Source: CAYXRK01 sp964467615 (lineage in GTDB: Bacteria > Hydrogenedentota > Hydrogenedentia > Hydrogenedentales > GCA-2746185). From it: a stretch of DNA of 11,109 nucleotides. Below the pieces are notes generated by a model. The model was not told the DNA's origin. It did no database searches and saw only the letters and a program-made list of their open reading frames with translations. Position numbers and translations under genes: made by a program. This document shows positions 6,535 through 11,109 of this stretch, in pieces (positions within the stretch are counted from its first letter, which is position 1; each line of letters opens with the position of its first letter). Location of the stretch: positions 1-11,109 of the forward strand of contig CAYXRK010000161.1 of the NCBI GenBank assembly GCA_964467615.1. Reading direction: 5' to 3'.

Positions 6535-7875
6535 TTACTGGGCGACGGTATATTTGGCGACCCAAACGTGCGGGCCCCAGACGTACTTGAGTTCGCCGTT
6601 TTCCAAGGTGATATCGAGTTTGTCGGCTTCTTCCGCCGCTTTACTGTATTCGAGCGAAACTTCCGCGACGTCGGCGGCTGGGTCTTGCTGCGTGCCCCAG
6701 ATGTCCGCGTCGCTATTGAAGACGAGCGACCAACCGGTCCCCTTGCGCTTGAGCCAAACGCTGTAGACGCCGGGGTAGTCCGCATGGGCGTTGCCCTGTT
6801 TGACAACAGTGCCGGCGAAATCGAGATTGACGTCCGTGAAGATTTTCGTGGCGCGGTGCGCTACGAATTTAAAGACCTCGCCGTCCTTCGTTTCTTCCAG
6901 GCGCTTGAAGTCTTCAGAGTCCGTCGCGAGATTGCCAAAGGTGATGCGGATCTTCTTGCCCTCGTCGAGCCGCAACGTGACTTCGTCGCCAGCGCCGCCC
7001 CTGCGCCGACGGCGGTTTCCATCGCCGTCGCCGTCTCCTCCGGCTTCAGCGCGCGCCACGAGCACCTTGTCGGATTTTTTGGCTTCGAATTCAGACGAGA
7101 AGAAGCCGCCCGTGTCGCCAATCTTGCCCTTGACGACATCCCCTTCCTTGAGCAACTCTATCTTGATCCGGGCCGATTGCGGGCCGAAGCTCATTTCGTA
7201 CGAAAGCTCGACGCCGCCGGGGATCTGGGCGGCATCCTCGATCATCACCGGGCCGTCGCCCCCAAACGAGGCTTGAACTAGCCCGCCCAGTTTGCCATTG
7301 ACATCCTCGAGCTGCAGGCTCATGTTCATATCGTTGCCCTGAATTTTCATAGAAAAATCCCAGGTACCGAGCAGATTCGCTACTTTGTCGGTGTCCAATT
7401 TGGTGGGCACGGTTGGAATTGGCTGGCCCTGATCTTCCGCGGCCACGGCGGTGGCAGTGGCGCCTGCGGCCCCTGCCGGCGCGCCCTTCAAGTCGGCCGT
7501 AAACAGCCCACCGTCGTCGCCAAGTTTTCCGACGAGGCTTGACGCGACCGCGAGCGACATCGTGAGGTTGACGGGATTGCCGCCGAATTGAACGGTGTAT
7601 TTGAATTCGAGGCTACCGTCGTCCTTCTTGGTGATGTCGGTAATTTTGACGGGTTCGGGCGCGGCGGGGGATTCAAGGACCGCGGCGATTTTGCCGCCGA
7701 CGTCTTTCAATTCCAACTTCATCTCGACCGGTGTGCCTTGAAACTCCATCGAGAGCGTCCACGTGCCCACATACGCGGCGGCATCTGCCGTCGCCAGGTT
7801 TGACACCTCCTGGGCCGTGGCGGTCCCGGCGAGTCCCAACGCCAGTACCAAAGATATAGCCATCGCAATTCGCAT
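6535..7875 (-). CDS. Exported protein with two repeated beta modules and a DUF2911 domain
   Basis: A 446-residue protein with a clear signal peptide (MRIAMAISLVLALGLAGTATAQ, 1–22 in two halves around residue 12). Residues 37–131 and 170–267 are two related beta-rich modules. Each opens with GTW.(L/F)SM..QG....M.L.L.DV.GK, continues with a middle strand (FKYTVQFGG versus LSYEMSFGP), and ends with KLGD.GGLF / KIGDTGGFFSSEF. They resemble small lipocalin-like or beta-barrel units. An acidic-basic linker follows (GGDGDGDGNRRRRRGG, 279–294). Residues about 298–443 match DUF2911: ITFGNLATD, YPGVYSVWLKRKGTGWSLVFNSDADIWG (368–394), then a closing strand with YVWGPHVWVAKYTV. DUF2911 proteins are exported and have no established activity. 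The start at 7875 is fixed by GGAGGG (7883–7888) seven bases upstream; the longer reading frame to 8058 would run through the upstream terminator. Confidence 0.85.
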   Translation of the reverse strand: MRIAMAISLVLALGLAGTATAQEVSNLATADAAAYVGTWTLSMEFQGTPVEMKLELKDVGGKIAAVLESPAAPEPVKITDITKKDDGSLEFKYTVQFGGNPVNLTMSLAVASSLVGKLGDDGGLFTADLKGAPAGAAGATATAVAAEDQGQPIPTVPTKLDTDKVANLLGTWDFSMKIQGNDMNMSLQLEDVNGKLGGLVQASFGGDGPVMIEDAAQIPGGVELSYEMSFGPQSARIKIELLKEGDVVKGKIGDTGGFFSSEFEAKKSDKVLVARAEAGGDGDGDGNRRRRRGGAGDEVTLRLDEGKKIRITFGNLATDSEDFKRLEETKDGEVFKFVAHRATKIFTDVNLDFAGTVVKQGNAHADYPGVYSVWLKRKGTGWSLVFNSDADIWGTQQDPAADVAEVSLEYSKAAEEADKLDITLENGELKYVWGPHVWVAKYTVAQ

Positions 7876-7891
7876 GAAACAACCCTCCGCT

Positions 7892-7906
7892 GGCGCGACT
7901 CGCGCC
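7892..7906. promoter_or_regulatory. Inverted repeat just upstream of the DUF2911 ribosome site
   Basis: GGCGCGACTCGCGCC is a perfect seven-base inverted repeat around one central base, three bases upstream of the GGAGGG ribosome site on the coding strand. It could form a small leader hairpin or be a protein site. I see no convincing promoter in 7907–7954, so its place relative to the transcript start is unknown. Confidence 0.35.
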
Positions 7907-7954
7907 GCATGCTTCCAAGTTTCCCGGCCCACGCGCCGCAGCCGCGCGCCGGCC

Positions 7955-7992
7955 CCACAAAGAAAGAAGGAATCCAGCCACGCGGCCGGACT
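7955..7992 (-). terminator. Intrinsic terminator of the monooxygenase gene
   Basis: On the minus strand AGTCCGGCC (7992–7984) pairs with GGCTGGATT (7979–7971) across a four-base loop: nine pairs including two G-T wobbles. It is followed by CCTTCTTTCTTTG, a T-rich tail. It lies about 40 bases past the stop of the cytochrome–monooxygenase gene and before the DUF2911 gene, so the two are probably separate transcripts with possible read-through. Confidence 0.65.
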
Positions 7993-8032
7993 CCTCCTCC
8001 AGTTCAAATCGCGTTTATCCGATCCCGCCGGT

Positions 8033-9301
8033 TCAGTCGCCCGCTTGGGTGCCCGCATTCACGGGCTTTACCGGGGCGATGGTGACCCACGCGAGATCCA
8101 TCTCGTCCGTGGTCGGCCCGCCGAAGCGGATCGCACGGGACGGATCGATACCGGCCAATTGGCCGCGCTCTTCGGTGTTGGTGAACCACAACTCCATCTC
8201 GATGCGCGTGCCCGCCGGAAGGACCTTCATTTCTTTGTACCCGTAGCCCGTCTGCCAATTGAAATCGTAGGACGGGACGTGGAGTAACTCTTCGGTCTTT
8301 CCATCGGGGTAGAACGCGATGTATCGCGCGCCTAGGCCGCGAAGGTGCATGTGAGGCAACATGCCAATCAAATACGTGTCCTCCGCGAAGGTGCGCGAAG
8401 CGCCCACGCGCCAGCTCTGCGCGAACGGCGGAATCTCGAAGTCGCCGTGCGAAATCGTCGAGATTTCGACGGGGTGCTGCGCCGCCTGGTCGTGGAACTG
8501 GAAGCCCATCGAAGAGCTGTCCCAAACGCCGGTGCCCGGCCCTGGTTCCTTGTGGTAATGCAGCGCGAAGGTAATCACAGAACCCTTCTCGAGCAAAATT
8601 CCGAATCCCTCGGGGAATACATTGTCGTCCGCGCCCGGCGCGTTTCCACCCAGCATGCCGCGCGCGGTGCGCGCTTGTTCGCCGACGTTCGGCGGATTCG
8701 CGTGGCCAATGATGTGATGCACGACCTCCGAGCCGGGCATGAACTGTATGGCCTTGAGCCAGCGGCTCTCCGGAAGCATTTCTTCCGTCAACGTTACGTT
8801 GATGTTCTCGTAGAGGTCTTGGACGTCGTCTTTGACGAAGAACGGTTCCTCGAACTCGACGACGAGATCGGGCGTACCGAAATTCCATCCGGTCTCAATG
8901 AACTTCACCGGCGCGGGGGCCTCGGCGGGGTTGCCGCGCTTTGCGCCTTGCGTCACCCAACTCGAAAACGTCGCGATCTGTTGCTCGCTGAGCGTCCGCT
9001 CGTTCGCGAACATTCCGTGAAACTTAGGGTCCGCATGCCACGGCGGCATGACATGGTTCTCGACCGCCTTTTGAACGGCCTTCGCCCAGGGGCGAACGTC
9101 TTCGTACGTCACGAGCGACATTGGCGCGACCATTCCAGAAAGGTTCGCGCCCGCCGGACGATGACAGGTTTGACAGTTCTCTTGCAGGATGGGCAGCACG
9201 TCCTTGAAGAACGTGACCTGACCCGTCGTCACATCCGCATGCGCGGACACGCCGAAGGCCACCATCGCCGCCAACACACAAAATCCAAGCATTGCTTTCA
9301 T
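8033..9301 (-). CDS. Exported cytochrome c–copper type II monooxygenase-like fusion
   Basis: A 422-residue exported protein. A signal peptide (1–23, ending SAHA) is followed by a c-type cytochrome domain (about 28–122) with C43-Q-T-C46-H47 for haem and M85 (HVMPPW) as the likely axial ligand. The rest (about 140–410) follows the two-domain plan of peptidylglycine alpha-hydroxylating and dopamine beta monooxygenases. The first copper site would be H195, H196 (VVHHIIGH) and H248 (FALHYH). The second would be H317 and H319 (LPHMHLRG) with M401 in TTDEMDLAW, which mirrors the Met of SSDEM in the animal enzyme. All six expected ligands are therefore present. The fused haem may feed electrons to the copper site. 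The substrate is unknown. GGGAGG lies ten bases before ATG 9301. GTG 9304 (seven bases) or TTG 9307 are possible starts and would change only one or two residues. Confidence 0.88.
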   Translation of the reverse strand: MKAMLGFCVLAAMVAFGVSAHADVTTGQVTFFKDVLPILQENCQTCHRPAGANLSGMVAPMSLVTYEDVRPWAKAVQKAVENHVMPPWHADPKFHGMFANERTLSEQQIATFSSWVTQGAKRGNPAEAPAPVKFIETGWNFGTPDLVVEFEEPFFVKDDVQDLYENINVTLTEEMLPESRWLKAIQFMPGSEVVHHIIGHANPPNVGEQARTARGMLGGNAPGADDNVFPEGFGILLEKGSVITFALHYHKEPGPGTGVWDSSSMGFQFHDQAAQHPVEISTISHGDFEIPPFAQSWRVGASRTFAEDTYLIGMLPHMHLRGLGARYIAFYPDGKTEELLHVPSYDFNWQTGYGYKEMKVLPAGTRIEMELWFTNTEERGQLAGIDPSRAIRFGGPTTDEMDLAWVTIAPVKPVNAGTQAGD

Positions 9302-9340
9302 CACCAAGTTGCCTCCCTGGTTGTGAAACGAAAACGCACT

Positions 9341-9369
9341 ATCCTAGCCCGATCGCGTCGGCCGGTCAA
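9341..9369 (-). promoter_or_regulatory. Sigma70-type promoter of the monooxygenase gene
   Basis: On the minus strand TTGACC (9369–9364, five of six) is followed by a 17-base spacer and TAGGAT (9346–9341, four of six). This predicts a start near 9334 and a 33-base leader that contains the GGGAGG ribosome site. It is the best promoter match in the window. Confidence 0.6.
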
Positions 9370-9428
9370 GGGTCGCCTGACTCTGCCGACGGAAAAGGAC
9401 CCATCGTAACTCTTTAGAATCAAAAGAC

Positions 9429-9830
9429 TTAATACTCGCTAATGAGGCTTACGCGCATAACGTTCGCGCCCTTGCCCTTGTACTTCAAACCCTGCGCCAC
9501 GACCTTTGTGCCCATCAGGCCCTGAAAATGCCCGTTCGCGGACTCGAGATGCGAAGCGGGGGCGTTGTCGCGCCAGACGCAAAGCCAGATTTCCCCCGTC
9601 TCGTCCTCAAGTATTCCGACGGGAAACCCTTTGTCGGCCTCGTATCCCATCGCTTTGGTGGCGTCCTCACCCTCGATGACGCCATCCATCACATAGTGAG
9701 GAAGGGCTATGGCGATACCGATCACCATGCCTTTCTCCCCTGCGGACTTCTTTGCATCTTGCGCCGACACCAACGCGGCAGCGCCCAAAATCGCGCCCGC
9801 GGCTGCAATCACAACGGCCAGCTTCTTCAT
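9429..9830 (-). CDS. Small exported protein, possibly OB-fold-like
   Basis: A 133-residue protein with a signal peptide (MKKLAVVIAAAGAILGAAAL, 1–20, then VSAQ), so it is periplasmic or secreted. The mature part has GFPVGILEDETGEIWLCV (68–85) and a closing strand pattern GLMGTKVVAQGLKYKGKGANVMRVSLI (104–117 and 118–130). This resembles small exported proteins with a G.PVG.L...G..Y.L…G..V...G.......A..V layout, probably OB-like. Members I recall usually have a cysteine pair in the middle helix; here only C84 remains. Function is unknown. The start is set by GGAAGGA seven bases before ATG 9830. A longer frame to 10037 adds 69 unlikely residues. It lies 127 bases upstream of the monooxygenase gene on the same strand, and that gene has its own promoter. 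Confidence 0.75.
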   Translation of the reverse strand: MKKLAVVIAAAGAILGAAALVSAQDAKKSAGEKGMVIGIAIALPHYVMDGVIEGEDATKAMGYEADKGFPVGILEDETGEIWLCVWRDNAPASHLESANGHFQGLMGTKVVAQGLKYKGKGANVMRVSLISEY

Positions 9831-9946
9831 GGATTTTTCCTTCCTCTGTGCGGTGAACAGGTCAAACACAACGGCAACGTAAACGGTTCCGACGATGTCC
9901 GCGCATTCACCGTCCGGGCCGTGCCTCTCCCGTTCCCAAGCCGGGT

Positions 9947-9975
9947 ATCCTAATCCACGATTCGCCGGATTTCCA
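9947..9975 (-). promoter_or_regulatory. Candidate promoter of the small exported protein
   Basis: On the minus strand TGGAAA (9975–9970, four of six) is spaced 17 bases from TAGGAT (9952–9947). The −10 hexamer is identical to that of the monooxygenase promoter. It predicts a start near 9940 and a leader of about 110 bases. Confidence 0.35.
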
Positions 9976-10012
9976 GCGGGCGTCATCGAATTCCGGGAAC
10001 TTGGCGAAATGA

Positions 10013-10037
10013 CCCAGGCCGGGGCCTGGGGTACCAT
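10013..10037 (+). promoter_or_regulatory. Palindrome abutting a −10-like box before the GT-C gene
   Basis: CCCAGGCC (10013–10020) and GGCCTGGG (10023–10030) form a perfect eight-base inverted repeat with a two-base centre. One base later comes TACCAT (10032–10037), a 4-of-6 −10 match that predicts a start near 10044 and a 14-base leader to ATG 10058. No −35 box is seen, and the palindrome occupies the spacer, so an activator or repressor site is possible. The divergent gap 9831–10057 holds this and the opposite-strand promoter and no gene. Confidence 0.35.
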
Positions 10038-10057
10038 GCGGCGGATTCAGGCTTCTA

Positions 10058-11050
10058 ATGACCATCCGTGATCGCACCTGGCGGCCGCCTGCGTATGTAG
10101 TTGTAATTTCATTGGCGCTTGCCTCGCTTCAACCCGCAACGCATTTGGCGCTTGCTTCGCGTCAATCCGATTCATGGATCCATTCGGGTTTGCATACAGT
10201 GGACAGTGCGATTTATCTGCATTGCATGGCGATGTTCGATACCGGATTTCGATCGCCCTATTCGACGTGCAAGAACGCACATGGCGAGCAGGATTCAAGA
10301 CTGTTCCCGCTCCCGTTTCATTGGATGTATGGACTTGTTGGGGCCGTGGGATCGTCGATCGGTGTAGACCAATTCGTGTGGCTCGGCTTGGCGAACGGGG
10401 CGGGAGCGCTCGCGTATTTGTTGGCCGTGTACGCGTTCATGCGCGTGGCCGCGCCGAAGGTCGCGGGCCTCGCCTTCGTGTTGTTCACACTCGGAGGAGG
10501 CGTGGGCGGGGTCGTGCATTTCGCGGCGCTAGCGACTGGCGCGGCGGCGACTCCGCCGGTGTGGCTTCAACGCGCGGTGATGTACGAACTAATCGAAGGG
10601 TCGTACTTGTCTCCGGCGCTCCACACGGCGCGGCTGTACTATTCGCTTTCGTTGGCCTTTGCGTTCGCTTCGCTTGCGATGTATTGGCGGGGAATCGAAA
10701 CACGAAACGGGCGCCGTCTCGCATTCAGCGCGTTTCTTTTGTTTTGGGGTGCGCTGATCAATGTCCGTTTCGGCGCGTTTGCCTGGGGCGTCGCGTTGAT
10801 CTACACGTTGCGCATCGACGGTGTCGCGCTGCGCGATCGGCTGCGTTACGCGCTGACGCTGGGGCCAAGTGTCGCGTTGGCCGCGAGTATGACGTGGATG
10901 CTGCAATCAAGAAGCCCGGTCTTCGGCGCGAACACGGCGGCCCTGGTGCGCGAGACCATGTGGCTGACACCCTTGCTGAACGCAGCAGGACAATCAATAA
11001 TTTTTCCGTCAGTTGGATCTTTCAGGGTGTTCGCCGTCAGGTTTATTTGA
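10058..11050 (+). CDS. GT-C-like polytopic membrane protein, probably truncated at the C-terminus
   Basis: A 330-residue membrane protein with about eight hydrophobic helices (near 12–32, 87–107, 109–128, 136–156, 193–210, 221–236, 238–251, 265–282). Between the first two helices is an extracytoplasmic loop, HTVDSAIYLHCMAMFDTGFR (46–65) onward to FPLPFHWMYGL (83–93). That acidic first loop followed by a hydrophobic bundle resembles integral-membrane GT-C glycosyltransferase-like proteins. A GGGVGGVVHF segment (146–155) and SPALHTARLYYSLSLAFAF (185–203) also recur in that group as I remember it. Such proteins are usually about 500 residues or more. Here the frame leaves membrane-protein-like sequence at residue 310 (LLNAAG) and ends with about 20 ordinary residues encoded by AT-rich DNA. 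No strong Shine-Dalgarno sequence precedes ATG 10058. The family assignment is tentative. Confidence 0.6.
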   Translation: MTIRDRTWRPPAYVVVISLALASLQPATHLALASRQSDSWIHSGLHTVDSAIYLHCMAMFDTGFRSPYSTCKNAHGEQDSRLFPLPFHWMYGLVGAVGSSIGVDQFVWLGLANGAGALAYLLAVYAFMRVAAPKVAGLAFVLFTLGGGVGGVVHFAALATGAAATPPVWLQRAVMYELIEGSYLSPALHTARLYYSLSLAFAFASLAMYWRGIETRNGRRLAFSAFLLFWGALINVRFGAFAWGVALIYTLRIDGVALRDRLRYALTLGPSVALAASMTWMLQSRSPVFGANTAALVRETMWLTPLLNAAGQSIIFPSVGSFRVFAVRFI

Positions 11051-11109
11051 AACAATCCAAACGAGAATGGCATGCGGTCAACCCTGCAAACATCTGTCTT
11101 GCTTTGCGC
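10988..11109. mobile_element. Possible end of an inserted element (AT-rich junction)
   Basis: From about 10,988 to the window end, GC falls to about 45% by my count, against about 60% in the preceding gene. The change coincides with the loss of membrane-protein-like coding. The stretch begins GGACAATCAATAATTTTTCC and contains two direct copies of CCGTCAG (11006–11012 and 11034–11040), 28 bases apart, each followed by a TT/GTTT-rich tract. Repeated short motifs near an end are known for some insertion sequences, for example IS21-type ends, but I cannot assign a family. No transposase is visible inside the window. Confidence 0.35.

Noticed and set aside
6529..7281. Plus-strand open frame of 250 codons
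   Set aside because: Antisense to the DUF2911 gene, including its terminator region; no recognisable domain or ribosome site.
8345..9409. Plus-strand open frame of 354 codons
   Set aside because: Antisense to the cytochrome–monooxygenase; Arg- and His-rich with no recognisable fold, a product of codon bias.
9400..9428. Possible terminator after the small exported protein gene (TCTTT…AAAGA)
   Set aside because: Only five A-T pairs with a seven-base loop and no T-run; too weak to call.
10846..11073. Minus-strand frame of 75 codons over the AT-rich junction
   Set aside because: It crosses from the AT-rich tail into antisense of the GT-C-like gene, so it would join two unrelated sequences; no ribosome site or motif. 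I could not link it to a transposase.
1..11109. A coherent new defence or biosynthetic system
   Set aside because: The genes are separated by convergent or terminated boundaries and belong to unrelated families; nothing supports a shared multi-gene system beyond a general envelope theme.

Overview
The window is GC-rich bacterial chromosome (roughly 60% GC by eye) with tightly packed, mostly envelope-directed genes. The gene content suggests a member of the Planctomycetes/Verrucomicrobia/Acidobacteria/Hydrogenedentes-type assemblage. It combines a TMTC-like GT-C protein with TPRs, an exported cytochrome c–copper monooxygenase fusion, a DUF2911 protein, a DUF4129 membrane protein and an intergenic repeat of the 'GAACGCAGAG…CTTTGCG' kind. 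My best guess is a Hydrogenedentes-like lineage, with low certainty. No RNA gene, CRISPR array or complete insertion sequence was seen.

Layout. 1–48: a tandem hexamer repeat at the window edge. 59–1843 (+): DUF4129-type polytopic membrane protein. 1879–2877 (−): exported class A beta-lactamase-like serine hydrolase that lacks the deacylating Glu. 2878–3172: intergenic, with a hairpin-forming dispersed repeat. 3173–4945 (−): TMTC-like GT-C membrane protein with C-terminal TPRs. 5116–5904 (+): exported alpha/beta-hydrolase (esterase), divergent from the previous gene and probably starting at a TTG. 5980–6420 (−): two-CBS-domain protein. 6535–7875 (−): exported protein with two related beta-rich modules and a C-terminal DUF2911 domain. 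8033–9301 (−): exported cytochrome c fused to a PHM-like type II copper monooxygenase. 9429–9830 (−): small exported OB-like protein. 10058–11050 (+): GT-C-like membrane protein whose C-terminus appears cut by a compositional break at about 10,988.

The four minus-strand genes from 9830 down to 5980 are collinear but appear to be separate transcription units. There is a good sigma70-type promoter before the monooxygenase (9341–9369), a hairpin plus T-rich tail after it (7955–7992), and a strong 10-bp-stem hairpin after the DUF2911 gene (6488–6512). Seven of the nine genes encode exported or membrane products; the CBS protein is clearly cytoplasmic. No single pathway ties them together.

Most worth a second look: the monooxygenase fusion with its full copper-ligand set, the beta-lactamase-like protein with a rebuilt omega loop, the AT-rich junction truncating the last gene, and the duplicated-module DUF2911 protein. 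I found no convincing wholly new multi-gene system.
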